From a bacterium BMS3Bbin10 (GTDB lineage: Bacteria; Pseudomonadota; Alphaproteobacteria; Rhizobiales; Methyloligellaceae), in the NCBI GenBank assembly GCA_002897995.1, contig BDTT01000118.1, positions 1 through 59,306 on the forward strand: 59,306 nucleotides of DNA, written 5' to 3'. Below the pieces are notes generated by a model. The model worked only from the letters and a program-made list of their open reading frames with translations, did not search any database and was not told the DNA's origin. The position numbers and the translations under genes were made by a program. Position 1 is the first letter of the stretch; each line of letters begins with the position of its first letter. Of the stretch, positions 23,536 to 32,132 are shown piece by piece.

Positions 23536-25479
23536 ATGAGCGAGGGCACATTTGGTGATCCGGAGATTGTCGAGCATGAGACCGACATTCTGATCGTCGG
23601 CGGCGGTATGGCCGCATGCGGCTGCGCGTTTGAGGCGAAGCGCTGGGCCGGCGATGACGTCAAAATCACGCTGGTGGACAAGGCCGCCATGGACCGGTCG
23701 GGCGCCGTCGCCATGGGTCTGTCCGCCATCAACACCTATCTGGGCGAGAATACGCCAGAGGACTATTGCCGTTATGTCGCGGCGGACCTTATGGGCATCA
23801 CCCGCGATGATCTGGTGTATGATGTGGGCCGCCATGTGGACGGCACCGTGCATCTGTTCGAGGAGTGGGGACTGCCGATCTGGAAAGAAATGGATGATGG
23901 CGGGCGTGTCGACGGCGCCAACTGGGAAAAAAGGGGCGGCAAGCTGCTGAAAGACGGCGGCAAGCCGGTTCGCTCGGGCCGCTGGCAGATTATGATCAAC
24001 GGCGAGGGCTACAAGCCGATCGTTGCCGAAGCCGCTAAAAAAGCGCTGGGGATGGAAAACATCTTTGAGCGCGTGTTCATCGTCAAATACATCCTCGACA
24101 AGAATAATCCGAACCAGATTGCCGGCGCGGTCGGCTTTTCGGTGCGCGAGCACAAGCTATATGTGTTCAAGGCCAAGACAATTCTCAATGTATGCGGAGG
24201 TGCGGTGAATGTGTTCCGCCCGCGCACGACCGGCGAGGGCATGGGCCGGGTCTGGTATCCGGTGTGGAATGCGGGTTCGACCTACGCCATGGCGGCGGAA
24301 GTGGGCGCGGAACTCACCATGATGGAAAACCGTTTCGTGCCGACCCGCTTCAAGGACGGTTACGGGCCGGTCGGCGCCTGGTTCCTGTTGTTCAAGGCGA
24401 AGGCCACCAATGCTTTTGGCGAGGACTACGCGACAACCAACCAGGACATGCTCAAACAGTATGCGCCTTACGACAAGGCTTTTGTGGTTCCCTCCTGCCT
24501 GCGTAACCACGTCATGCTCAAGGAAATGAAGGAAGGGCGCGGTCCGATCTACATGGACACGCCGGCGGCGCTGGCGGCACTCGCCGAGAAGATGACTCCG
24601 CAGGAGATCAAGCATCTGGAAGCCGAGGCATGGGAGGATTTCCTCGACATGTGCATCGGCCAGGCCGGCGTGTGGGCGGGCCTCAATATCCGGCCTGAGC
24701 AGCACAAGTCGGAGTTGATGCCGACCGAACCCTATCTGCTGGGATCGCATTCGGGCTGTTGCGGCATCTGGGTCTCCGGGCCAGAGGACATTGCCCCGAA
24801 AGAGTGGCAGTGGGGTTACAACCGCATGACCACGGTGAAAGGCCTGTTTACCGCCGGCGACGGCGTTGGAGCCTCGGGACATAAATTCTCCTCCGGCAGT
24901 CATGCGGAAGGGCGCATCGCCGGCAAGGCTATGGTCAAGTTCGTCGAGGACAACAAGGACTACAAGCCGGAGCTGGGCCAGGACATCAAGGAAGTCACCG
25001 AGGAGATATACAAGCCGGTCCGCACCTATATGGAGCATAAGGACAAGACCACGGAGGAGGATGTCAATCCGAACTATATCACACCGAGGATGTTCCAGAT
25101 GCGGTTGCAGAAGATCATGGACGAGTATGTGGCGGGCGTCGCCACTTACTACCAGACCAACGGCATAATGCTGGAGGAAGGTCTGAAATATCTCGGCATG
25201 CTGAAGGAAGACAGCGTCCACATGCGGGCCAAGGATCTGCATGAGCTGATGCGCGCGTGGGAGAATTATCACCGCGTGTGGACCGGCGAGGCGCATTTGC
25301 GGCATATCATGTTCCGCGAAGAGAGCCGCTATCCCGGCTTCTACTACCGCGCCGACTTTTTGGATCTCGACGACGAAAACTGGAAGGTCTTCGTCAATTC
25401 CCGCCATGATCCCGAGACCGGCGAGTGGGAGATGAAGAAGGTTCCGCACATTGATCTGGTCGAGAAGACTTACGGTTGA
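23536..25479 (+). CDS. aprA: Adenylylsulfate reductase alpha subunit
   Basis: A 647-residue flavoprotein of the fumarate-reductase/AprA family. FAD-binding loop VGGGMAACGCAFEA lies near the N-terminus. Typical AprA segments include MDRSGAVAMGLSAINTYLG, ENRFVPTRFKDGYGPVGAWF and GSHSGCCGIWVSGPEDIAP, and the full length matches the 620-660 range of the family. Catalyses sulfite + AMP to adenosine-5'-phosphosulfate (reversible) in the cytoplasm with AprB. Start ATG at 23536 follows AAGGGAGGAAAAATTT. A clear terminator follows the stop. The context (Sat, QmoAB-HdrCB, TusA, no dsr genes in view, alphaproteobacterial neighbours) favours the oxidative direction. Confidence 0.97.
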   Translation: MSEGTFGDPEIVEHETDILIVGGGMAACGCAFEAKRWAGDDVKITLVDKAAMDRSGAVAMGLSAINTYLGENTPEDYCRYVAADLMGITRDDLVYDVGRHVDGTVHLFEEWGLPIWKEMDDGGRVDGANWEKRGGKLLKDGGKPVRSGRWQIMINGEGYKPIVAEAAKKALGMENIFERVFIVKYILDKNNPNQIAGAVGFSVREHKLYVFKAKTILNVCGGAVNVFRPRTTGEGMGRVWYPVWNAGSTYAMAAEVGAELTMMENRFVPTRFKDGYGPVGAWFLLFKAKATNAFGEDYATTNQDMLKQYAPYDKAFVVPSCLRNHVMLKEMKEGRGPIYMDTPAALAALAEKMTPQEIKHLEAEAWEDFLDMCIGQAGVWAGLNIRPEQHKSELMPTEPYLLGSHSGCCGIWVSGPEDIAPKEWQWGYNRMTTVKGLFTAGDGVGASGHKFSSGSHAEGRIAGKAMVKFVEDNKDYKPELGQDIKEVTEEIYKPVRTYMEHKDKTTEEDVNPNYITPRMFQMRLQKIMDEYVAGVATYYQTNGIMLEEGLKYLGMLKEDSVHMRAKDLHELMRAWENYHRVWTGEAHLRHIMFREESRYPGFYYRADFLDLDDENWKVFVNSRHDPETGEWEMKKVPHIDLVEKTYG

Positions 25480-25518
25480 TTTCCGCACCGCTCTTTCGGC
25501 GGATTGGAAATAAGAATC

Positions 25519-25556
25519 GGGGGCACTGTTTGACAGTGCCCCCTTTCGTGTTTTTT
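25519..25556 (+). terminator. Rho-independent terminator after aprA
   Basis: A 10-bp perfect stem, GGGGGCACTG (25519-25528) with CAGTGCCCCC (25534-25543), 5-nt loop, followed by TTTCGTGTTTTTT. It closes the aprBA transcript. Confidence 0.9.
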
Positions 25557-25594
25557 GATGTGTCACGATCCCCGTAACAACAAGAAATGATGTC

Positions 25595-26584
25595 ATGACC
25601 GGTTCAGACGACAAGAAAAACCCTTTCCTGATGGATAAGGACAAGCTCGAACCATCGGCGCTGGATGCGGATGAATATGATCGCCAGGAACGCGCCCGCC
25701 GCGAGGCGATGGCCGACATGGAAGTGCAGATTATCGATTCTGTGCGTGACACCAAATCCAGCCCCGTGGAGCCCGTGCGCCTGACGGGCAAGGACAGCTT
25801 CTGCTTCAAATGCCACAAGGGCGTTTCCTGCTGGAATGAATGCTGCCACGACACCGACATCACGCTCACCCCCTTCGACATATTGCGGCTCTCGCGCCGG
25901 CTCGACGTCAAGCCGGCCGATTTTCTGGCGATCTATACCTATCCGCAGATGTGGAACCGGGCGGAGCTGCCTGTCGCAAAGCTCTCCATGATCGATGCGG
26001 AGGGGAAGAAGAACCCGTGCGTATTCATGGACGCGGAAGAGGGCTGCACCGTCTATGAGGACCGCCCTGTCGCCTGCCGCTACTATCCGCTGGGACTGGC
26101 GAGCGTGAAAATGATGAGCGACACGCAGACCAATGATTTCTACTTCCTCGTCAGGGAAAAGCATTGCAAGGGTCACGAGGAGAGCGACGAGCAGAGCGTC
26201 GCGGAATTTCGCGCCGGGCAGGGGGTCGAGGAATACGACACAAAAAACCGCGGCTGGATGGAAATCCTGATGAAGACCGTGTCCTGGCAGATTCTCGGCG
26301 GCCCCTATGGCCAGGAAATCGACCCGCGCACGAAGAAGATGTTCTTTATGGCGACCACCGACGTGGACGCCTTCCGCCGCTTTGTTTTCGAGACCAGGTT
26401 CCTGGAGACCTATGACGTCGACCCGGAATTCGTCGAACACATCAAGACCAATGACGAGATGCTGCTGAAGCTCGCTTTCGACTGGCTGAAAAATGTGATG
26501 TTCGCCGACGATACATTCGCCATGAAAGAGAGCGTGCTGCAAAAGGCGGTCGCCAAGGCGCGCGAGGATGCCGGGGCGACTTAG
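25595..26584 (+). CDS. YkgJ-family cysteine-cluster protein
   Basis: A 329-residue cytosolic protein. The cysteine cluster CFKCHKGVSCWNECCHD (about residues 70-87), then NPCVFMDAEEGCTVYEDRP and ACRYYP, matches the zinc/iron-chelating CxxCxxCC (YkgJ, UPF0153) domain. That domain is proposed to bind a metal or an Fe-S cluster. The C-terminal 130 residues are helical and not recognised. The gene begins 115 bp behind aprA, after its terminator, and its own start is ATG at 25595 with weak ribosome-site sequence. Location suggests a maturation or accessory role for the Apr/Qmo proteins; this is inference. Confidence 0.8.
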   Translation: MTGSDDKKNPFLMDKDKLEPSALDADEYDRQERARREAMADMEVQIIDSVRDTKSSPVEPVRLTGKDSFCFKCHKGVSCWNECCHDTDITLTPFDILRLSRRLDVKPADFLAIYTYPQMWNRAELPVAKLSMIDAEGKKNPCVFMDAEEGCTVYEDRPVACRYYPLGLASVKMMSDTQTNDFYFLVREKHCKGHEESDEQSVAEFRAGQGVEEYDTKNRGWMEILMKTVSWQILGGPYGQEIDPRTKKMFFMATTDVDAFRRFVFETRFLETYDVDPEFVEHIKTNDEMLLKLAFDWLKNVMFADDTFAMKESVLQKAVAKAREDAGAT

Positions 26585-26603
26585 GGTCGCGCCAAACCCA
26601 ACT

Positions 26604-27218
26604 CTAATTCCGCGCCATCGGGTCGCTGGAGAGCACCGGATTGCCGTCCTCGTCCGTCTCCGTCAGGCCGTGTTGTTTCAGGATTTCGCGCGTTCGGGCG
26701 TGCCATTCATTGTTGACGGTGAGGATGCCTTCTTTTTCCCCGGCGCGCGCCCATCGCAGGACGGCCATCGCCTTGCGCTTGGCGTTGGCGACGAATTCCA
26801 GCATTACGAGAAAAGTCGGGCCCATCTTGCGCGGGCGCATGTCCTGAATGCCCTTTTCCAGATTGGTTGCGACGTCGATCTGAAGGACAACCCAGTCGAT
26901 CAGCGCGGGCTCGCGCAAATTGCGAACCCGCTTCAGCGCATCGCGCCATTGCTCGGAGCGCGGGATTGCCTTGCGGTCACGATAGGGCGTGGCGTGAATG
27001 TATTTGTGGATCAGTCGCCATTTCTCGAATTCCGCTTCGCGCGCGCCAAGCGAATGGCTTGCGTCGCCGGTAAACGAGCGATGCGCGGCGACGGCCTCAC
27101 GGATTTGCGCCTCAAGCTCGCGAAGCTCGCTTGGCGTATGTCTGGCGGCGGCGGCAATAAGGCCCTCCAGACGCTTTTCAGCGCCTATTTCACATGCATC
27201 TGAACGCCGGGTCGTCAT
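26604..27218 (-). CDS. Hypothetical helical protein (204 aa)
   Basis: I do not recognise this protein. It is 204 residues, soluble, rich in charged residues and predicted largely helical, with the segments EFEKWRLIHKYIHATPYRDRK, then EPALIDWVVLQIDVATNLEKG. The ATG at 27218 was chosen because AAGGAGGA lies 6 bp upstream; a longer frame to 27302 has no ribosome site. It is convergent with the YkgJ-family gene (19-bp gap) and divergent from the metallophosphoesterase gene. Codon use is like the neighbours, so it is probably a real gene. Confidence 0.65.
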   Translation of the reverse strand: MTTRRSDACEIGAEKRLEGLIAAAARHTPSELRELEAQIREAVAAHRSFTGDASHSLGAREAEFEKWRLIHKYIHATPYRDRKAIPRSEQWRDALKRVRNLREPALIDWVVLQIDVATNLEKGIQDMRPRKMGPTFLVMLEFVANAKRKAMAVLRWARAGEKEGILTVNNEWHARTREILKQHGLTETDEDGNPVLSSDPMARN

Positions 27219-27311
27219 AGGGTCCTCCTTGTCTGCCCGCCCGTTCATCCCTGCTTCCGGCAGTGTGGCACATTTTGGCTCCGGGTCGAATCTGGTAAGC
27301 ATTCACCCATC

Positions 27312-28133
27312 ATGATCATCGCGCAAATCTCCGACACCCATATCGCCCTCGATACACCCGATGCGGACCGGAGACTCCGGGATTTCGCGCAAACCATCGC
27401 CGACATCAACGCGCTTGAGCCCCAGCCCGATGTCATCGTCCATACCGGCGATATCGTGCATAACGGGCGGCGCGAGGAATATATGCGGGCGAGGGAGATT
27501 CTCGGCAAGGCCCGCGCCCCGGTTTTTGTGCTGGCGGGCAACAAGGATGACCGGGAGAATTTGCATGAGGCCTTTGCGGAACGCGGGTATCTCGCGCCCA
27601 ATCCGGAGTTTATCGACTATGCGGTCGAGGACTTTCCGGTCCGGCTGATCGCGCTCGATACCCTGAGTGCGCGCGGCAACAAGGGCGACTTCTGCGAGGC
27701 GCGCGCGCAGCGCCTGATCGGGCTGATCGAGGCTGAGCCCGCCAGGCCGATTGCGGTGTTTACCCATCACCCGCCATTTGAGGTGACACAATCGCGTGAA
27801 CCGCACCAGTTTGAAACCCGGGACATGGCGGTGAGACTGCGCCGGGCCTTGCAGCATTCGGATCGGGTCAGGGCTGTTTTCAGCGGCCATGTGCACCGGG
27901 CGGCCCTGGGCAATGTTAAAGCTATTCGCGCGGCAACGATGCCGAGCACCGCGACGAGCCTGCGCAAGGGCGACTATCCGGCCGATATGAAAACCGCGCC
28001 CGTTTATCAGCTTCACCGGTTCGATTCAGGTGGAGGCTTTACCTCAGAGACACGGATCGTTCGAAGCGGGTTGGAAAAGCCAATCCCGCACAAGCGGACT
28101 CCGCTCCAGGTTCAGGCGCTCTCGCGCCCGTAA
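27312..28133 (+). CDS. Calcineurin-like metallophosphoesterase (CpdA/Icc-like)
   Basis: A 273-residue dimetal phosphoesterase with all class motifs in order: D8-x-H10 (ISDTH), G-D47 (HTGDIV), G-N77-K-D (AGNKDD), H-H-P (FTHHPP) and GHVH (SGHVHRA). This set and length match class III cyclic-nucleotide phosphodiesterases (CpdA/Icc) and related phospholipid phosphodiesterases; the substrate cannot be fixed here. GNKDD replaces the more usual GNHD, with Lys at the general acid/base His position, which may alter activity. The 3' end overlaps the DmsC/SoeC-like relic on the other strand. Confidence 0.87.
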   Translation: MIIAQISDTHIALDTPDADRRLRDFAQTIADINALEPQPDVIVHTGDIVHNGRREEYMRAREILGKARAPVFVLAGNKDDRENLHEAFAERGYLAPNPEFIDYAVEDFPVRLIALDTLSARGNKGDFCEARAQRLIGLIEAEPARPIAVFTHHPPFEVTQSREPHQFETRDMAVRLRRALQHSDRVRAVFSGHVHRAALGNVKAIRAATMPSTATSLRKGDYPADMKTAPVYQLHRFDSGGGFTSETRIVRSGLEKPIPHKRTPLQVQALSRP

Positions 28134-28302
28134 TACAGCATGGCGACATGCTCGGCCTGCGCGAAAAAGAGCCAGTGCTCGATGGCCACGCCAATGGCCG
28201 CCGATGCCCCGCCAGCAGCGATAAAATCAGTAACGGTCCGCCCTGATAGGCGATCATGAGGAATGTCAGAACCATTGGCACGGCGAAAGCGAAAATGACC
28301 CA
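28112..28302 (-). pseudogene. Frameshifted C-terminal relic of a DmsC/SoeC-type membrane anchor
   Basis: On the minus strand two frames together spell the end of a DMSO-reductase-anchor-like protein: a hydrophobic helix (VIFAFAVPMVLTFLMIAYQG, then LLILSLLAG) and, after a shift at a GGGG run, AAIGVAIEHWLFFAQAEHVA followed by MLYYG. The RWLFFAEAxHVxxLYYG-type ending is characteristic of DmsC/NrfD-like anchors, including SoeC of cytoplasmic sulfite dehydrogenase. An in-frame TAG precedes the first part, and no upstream exon-like remainder or soeA/soeB is seen. It fills most of the 300-bp space between the phosphoesterase gene and tusA. Confidence 0.6.
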
Positions 28303-28433
28303 CTACCCGAATATTGGATATGAAAAGTCGCGCGCATTCTTTTGAAGTTGGACAGCGCCGCACAATTGAGTATCAATCGCGTCGGCATGTATCAGAATTC
28401 GCCTTCCTGGCAGAAACAGTCCGGTTCAACCCG

Positions 28434-28667
28434 ATGGCCGATTCACAGCTCGACGCGACAGGACTGAAATGCCCGATTCCCGTTCTCAAGGCGCGCAAGA
28501 TCGCAAGAGGCCTGCCCGGCGGGACTACGCTCGAGGTGCTGGCGACGGACCCGGGCTCGGTTCCCGATTTTGAAGCCTTCTGCAAGACGGGAGGACATGA
28601 ACTCCTCGAACACTCCCGCGATGGCGAGGTCTTCCGCTTCCTCATCAAACTGGCGGACGGGGCGTAG
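28434..28667 (+). CDS. tusA: TusA-family sulfur carrier protein
   Basis: A 77-residue SirA/TusA-fold protein with the conserved C13-P-x-P motif (GLKCPIPVLKARK) whose Cys carries persulfide sulfur. In sulfur oxidisers TusA delivers cytoplasmic sulfane sulfur to Dsr or Hdr-like enzymes, so its presence beside apr/sat/qmo fits one pathway. ATG at 28434 gives the usual family length; the ribosome site is poor, and a longer frame beginning at 28314 lacks similarity. The small cytochrome c gene converges on it 14 bp downstream. Confidence 0.85.
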   Translation: MADSQLDATGLKCPIPVLKARKIARGLPGGTTLEVLATDPGSVPDFEAFCKTGGHELLEHSRDGEVFRFLIKLADGA

Positions 28668-28681
28668 GGCCGCGACAGGTT

Positions 28682-29068
28682 CTAAGGCTTTTTCTTCGGT
28701 TTCAGGGTTTCGACAAAGGCCGTGACATCCAGCACGTCTTTTTGCGTCAGCTCAACCGGCTGCGCGTTGGGGGGGAGGTCGGGCCTGATCCGGCCAATGC
28801 CCTTGATGGACAGGAAAGCGGGATGCGGGCGGCGGTTGAAAAATGTCCGGAAACGCTCCTTGTAGTCCGGCCGGCGCTTCACCAGAAGCTGGAAGGAGGG
28901 CGTTGAGGAAATGCCGCCATCGGGATTGAAGCTGCCGACTACATGACAACGGGTGCAGGTTTTCTCGGCAATCATTCGCCCCTTTTTGATGTCGCCATTT
29001 TCTGCCGCCACGGCAACCGCGGCTCCCGCCGCCAGCAAGACATGCGCCAAAGCAATGACAGCTCTCAT
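28682..29068 (-). CDS. Small monoheme c-type cytochrome
   Basis: A 128-residue periplasmic cytochrome. The signal peptide covers 1 to about 22 (AVIALAHVLLAAGAAVAVAA), the heme motif is C38-T-R-C41-H42, and a distal segment HPAFLSIKGIGRIRPD lies before LTQKDVLDVTAFVETL. Start ATG at 29068 with AGGAG 7 bp upstream. It is probably a soluble class I cytochrome that could carry electrons from a periplasmic sulfur or other oxidation to an oxidase. The sequence between its start and the next gene (29069-29227) is AT-richer and holds no gene I can support; the promoter is presumably there. Confidence 0.85.
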   Translation of the reverse strand: MRAVIALAHVLLAAGAAVAVAAENGDIKKGRMIAEKTCTRCHVVGSFNPDGGISSTPSFQLLVKRRPDYKERFRTFFNRRPHPAFLSIKGIGRIRPDLPPNAQPVELTQKDVLDVTAFVETLKPKKKP

Positions 29069-29260
29069 GGCTCTTCTCCTCCCGTCGCGGACTATAATCT
29101 GTGTTCGGGGGGTGAGCAAAATCGTGCTGTTATTCGGAGAAAACGAGGGGCAGGTATTTACAACGCATATTGGAAAAAATGTGTGCAATGTGAACATAGG
29201 TTGCCTTAGACCGCAGTCTGCATAGTATTGATCGTAATAAATTATTGTTGGACAATTGAA

Positions 29261-30754
29261 TTGTCTATTGACCTTCCAGAGTTCCTTAAATCAGGTGAGC
29301 GAGCCCGTCTCATTCCCGTTGCCTCGTCTACTCACAAGGAGCGATATGCCGCTTCCGTGTTCTTGGCCGCATTATCAATCGTAGCTCCATATTGCCGGGA
29401 GGTCTTGGCGACATTGGGAAAACGCGTTGGCGAACGCAGCAATATTCAATCCTATACAGAAGTTGTTTTCAAACGGGCGCTAGGGAAAGCAAGCGTCCGG
29501 CCAGATGGTTTGTTGATGCTCGATACGAGCCGTACCCAATGGACGGCCCTGATTGAGGCGAAGATCGGCACGGCCAAGATCAATCCGGACCAAGTTGAGC
29601 AGTATGTCGAACTCGCGCGCGAGAATAATATCGACGCCGTTATCACCATCTCCAACGAATTGACGTCGATTCCCAAACAGACACCTTATGCGCTGGCGGG
29701 GAGGGCGAGCGGCAAGGTTGCGGTCTATCACTGGTCTTGGATGCGGCTCATTACGATTGCTACTTTGCTGATCGGTGGCGACGAGCTGTTTGACGCCGAA
29801 CAGCACTTTATACTCAAGGAAATGCTCAGATATTTTACGCATGACAATATCGGGGTCAGGGGTGTGAATCGGATGAATGCCGACTGGAAGCCGCTCATGT
29901 CGAAAATTCATGCCGGGGGGCAAATCAAGAAGAACGACGAGAAGGTCGTCAATACAATTAGATGCTGGCATCAGGAAGTGCAGGACATCTGCCTGCTGCT
30001 GAGCCGCAAACTGAAAGTGCCTGTGGGTTTGAACCTGAGGCGACATCACAGAGAGGACCAATCGGTGCGCGTTGCCGACGATGCCTCGCAACTTGCTGAA
30101 ACAAAACAGCTAACGGCGATCTTCGAAATACCCGATGTAGCTGGCTCTACCGAAGTGGTTGCCCATTCGCTTCGGCGCAATATTCTCTGCCGAATGCAAA
30201 TTGCGGCTCCGCGCCATTTGAAGAGGTATGCATCTCGGCTTAATTGGCTGCTCCGCCAACTCCCTGAGGATACTGAATCGTCTACTTCTCTGAGGATTTA
30301 TTGGGAAGGGGGTGGTGAAACTTTCGCGTCCATTGTTGACCTGAGAGAGAATATCGACATCGCGGAGGTTGGCCGACCCGGGGCGCTTCCAAAATCGTTC
30401 GAAATCTCAACAGTGACGGATTTGGAGCGCAAATTCTTCGGTCCTTCGAGCTTCGTGGACGGTTTGGAGGCGGCTGTTCCCCAATTCTATGACGATATCG
30501 CAAGACACATTGAGGCTTGGCAGCCTACGCCTCCTATTGGTCCTGCCGGTGGCGAGGCCGAGAGCCTTTCCGAGGAAATCGATGCTCTTCCCGGCGCGAA
30601 AACAGGTCCCAAAAAGGTTGCACAGCGGGGCGAGATTGAAGGCCGCGCCTTTACGATTTTTGAAGACGGATCGATGGAGGTAGAGACCACCCAAGGCATC
30701 AAGTGGTTCAAAGACCTCGCTGCCCTTCAATCCTCCCACGGCGTCGATGTGTAG
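29261..30754 (+). CDS. Hypothetical PD-(D/E)XK nuclease-like protein
   Basis: About 497 residues. The N-terminal third contains a likely PD-(D/E)XK core: VRPDGLLMLD (Asp), then ALIEAKIG (E-x-K), then a Gln in DQVEQYVELA. The middle region is unrecognised, and the C-terminus (GRAFTIFEDGSMEVETTQG) looks like a small beta domain. Base composition is visibly more AT-rich than the flanks, with codons unlike the neighbours, which suggests transfer. No ATG start exists: TTG at 29261 fits the start of the conserved-looking LPEFLKSGERARLIPV, and TTG at 29228 is an alternative; neither has a good ribosome site. It may belong to a defence or stress locus, but no partner gene is adjacent. Confidence 0.65.
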   Translation: MSIDLPEFLKSGERARLIPVASSTHKERYAASVFLAALSIVAPYCREVLATLGKRVGERSNIQSYTEVVFKRALGKASVRPDGLLMLDTSRTQWTALIEAKIGTAKINPDQVEQYVELARENNIDAVITISNELTSIPKQTPYALAGRASGKVAVYHWSWMRLITIATLLIGGDELFDAEQHFILKEMLRYFTHDNIGVRGVNRMNADWKPLMSKIHAGGQIKKNDEKVVNTIRCWHQEVQDICLLLSRKLKVPVGLNLRRHHREDQSVRVADDASQLAETKQLTAIFEIPDVAGSTEVVAHSLRRNILCRMQIAAPRHLKRYASRLNWLLRQLPEDTESSTSLRIYWEGGGETFASIVDLRENIDIAEVGRPGALPKSFEISTVTDLERKFFGPSSFVDGLEAAVPQFYDDIARHIEAWQPTPPIGPAGGEAESLSEEIDALPGAKTGPKKVAQRGEIEGRAFTIFEDGSMEVETTQGIKWFKDLAALQSSHGVDV

Positions 30755-30865
30755 TGACATCCCGGCTGTGTCCAATTCATTTTAGGCTAGAGATCGCGGA
30801 ACGAAGTGACTAACTTTGTCGCTCGGGGCGGGTTGCCCGGTTTCGCCCATCCGTCAGGAGCTGCC

Positions 30866-32116
30866 ATGAAAGAAGTTGTCATACTGGACGGGGTGCGCAG
30901 CCCCATCGGCAAATTCGGGGGCGCCCTGCGAACCGTGCGCCCGGACGATCTGCTGGCCGAAGTCTATAAGGGGCTGATGGCGCGCACCGGTGTCGATCCG
31001 GCCTTGCTGGAGGATGTTTATGCCGGTTGCGGCAATCAGGCGGGCGAGGACAATCGCGACGTGGCGCGCATGTCGGTGCTGCTGGCCGGATTTCCCAAAG
31101 AGGTGTCCGGCGTCACCGTAAACCGCAACTGCTCGTCCGCGCTGGAGGCCGTCAATCAGGCCGCCAAGGCAATCATCGCGGAAGAAGGGGATTTGTTTAT
31201 CGGCTCGGGCGTTGAGTGCATGAGCCGCGCGCCCTGGGCCATGGGCAAGCCGGAGCGTGTCCCCCAGATGGGCCACCCGAAGATGTGGGATACGACGGTC
31301 GGGTGGCGCTTCAACAATCCGCGCATGGATGAGATGTACCCGATCGTCCCTCTCGGCGAGACGGCGGAGAACATTGCCGAGGAAATGCAGATCACCCGCG
31401 AGGAGCAGGACGCATTCGCGGTGGAAAGCCACACTCGCGCCGTCGCCGCCATCAATTCGGGAAAGTTTGGGCAAGAGATCGTTGGCATCGCCGTGCCGCA
31501 GCGCAAGGGCGATCCTGTTCTCGTGGAACGCGACGAACATCCGCGTTATCGCGAAACCGGCAATGGAAAGGTCGAGCTCGCGACCTCGCTCGAGGATATG
31601 GGAAAATTGCGGCCCGCCTTCCGCAAGGGCGGCAGCGTGACGGCGGGCAATTCCAGCGGCGTCAATGACGGCGCGGCGGCGTTGCTGATGTCCAGCACGG
31701 AAAAAGCAAAATCGCTTGGGCTGAAACCGAAACTGCGCTGGCTCGGCTCCGCCGTCGCCGGAGTCGATCCGGGCGTGATGGGCTATGGCCCGGTTCCGGC
31801 AACCGAAAAACTGCTGAAGCGCTTCGGTCTGAATATTGACGATATCGGGCTTGTCGAACTCAACGAGGCCTTTGCGGCGCAGGCCATCGGCTGCATGCGG
31901 CGTCTCGGGCTCGACCATGCCAGGACCAATGTGAATGGCGGGGCGATTGCGCTGGGGCATCCCACCGGGTGTTCGGGCGCGCGCATTCTGGTGACGCTCA
32001 TGCATGAGATGGAACGCCGCGCCGCCGATATGCCGCGCCCCTTCTATGGTCTTGCGACGCTCTGCGTGGGCGTCGGCATGGGGGTGTCCACGCTGGTCGA
32101 GTGGATTGGCGACTAG
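30866..32116 (+). CDS. Thiolase (acetyl-CoA acyltransferase family)
   Basis: A 416-residue thiolase with the acyl-accepting cysteine C89 (NRNCSSAL), the catalytic His motif [17 protein letters not shown] and the proton-shuttling Cys in [15 protein letters not shown] is also present. It cleaves 3-ketoacyl-CoA or condenses acyl-CoAs. ATG at 30866 has AGGAG 5 bp upstream. It is the first gene of an apparent three-gene operon with a PrpF-like isomerase (17 bp on) and a family III CoA transferase, which suggests catabolism of a branched or unsaturated dicarboxylic acid rather than ordinary beta-oxidation. Confidence 0.9.
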   Translation: MKEVVILDGVRSPIGKFGGALRTVRPDDLLAEVYKGLMARTGVDPALLEDVYAGCGNQAGEDNRDVARMSVLLAGFPKEVSGVTVNRNCSSALEAVNQAAKAIIAEEGDLFIGSGVECMSRAPWAMGKPERVPQMGHPKMWDTTVGWRFNNPRMDEMYPIVPLGETAENIAEEMQITREEQDAFAVESHTRAVAAINSGKFGQEIVGIAVPQRKGDPVLVERDEHPRYRETGNGKVELATSLEDMGKLRPAFRKGGSVTAGNSSGVNDGAAALLMSSTEKAKSLGLKPKLRWLGSAVAGVDPGVMGYGPVPATEKLLKRFGLNIDDIGLVELNEAFAAQAIGCMRRLGLDHARTNVNGGAIALGHPTGCSGARILVTLMHEMERRAADMPRPFYGLATLCVGVGMGVSTLVEWIGD

Positions 32117-32132
32117 AGCGCAGGGGTTGGAC

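Noticed and set aside
14740-25479. Reading the Apr/Sat/Qmo island as sulfate reduction
   Set aside because: No dsrAB or reductive partners are visible, the flanks look alphaproteobacterial and the TusA/SoeC-like context fits oxidation. Kept only as an unlikely alternative.
24157-25911. A 584-codon open frame antisense to aprA and the YkgJ-family gene
   Set aside because: It mirrors the third-position GC bias of aprA and has no recognisable domain; aprA is certain.
28314-28433. A longer tusA start giving a 40-residue N-terminal extension
   Set aside because: The extension matches nothing in TusA proteins and the ATG at 28434 gives the normal family length.
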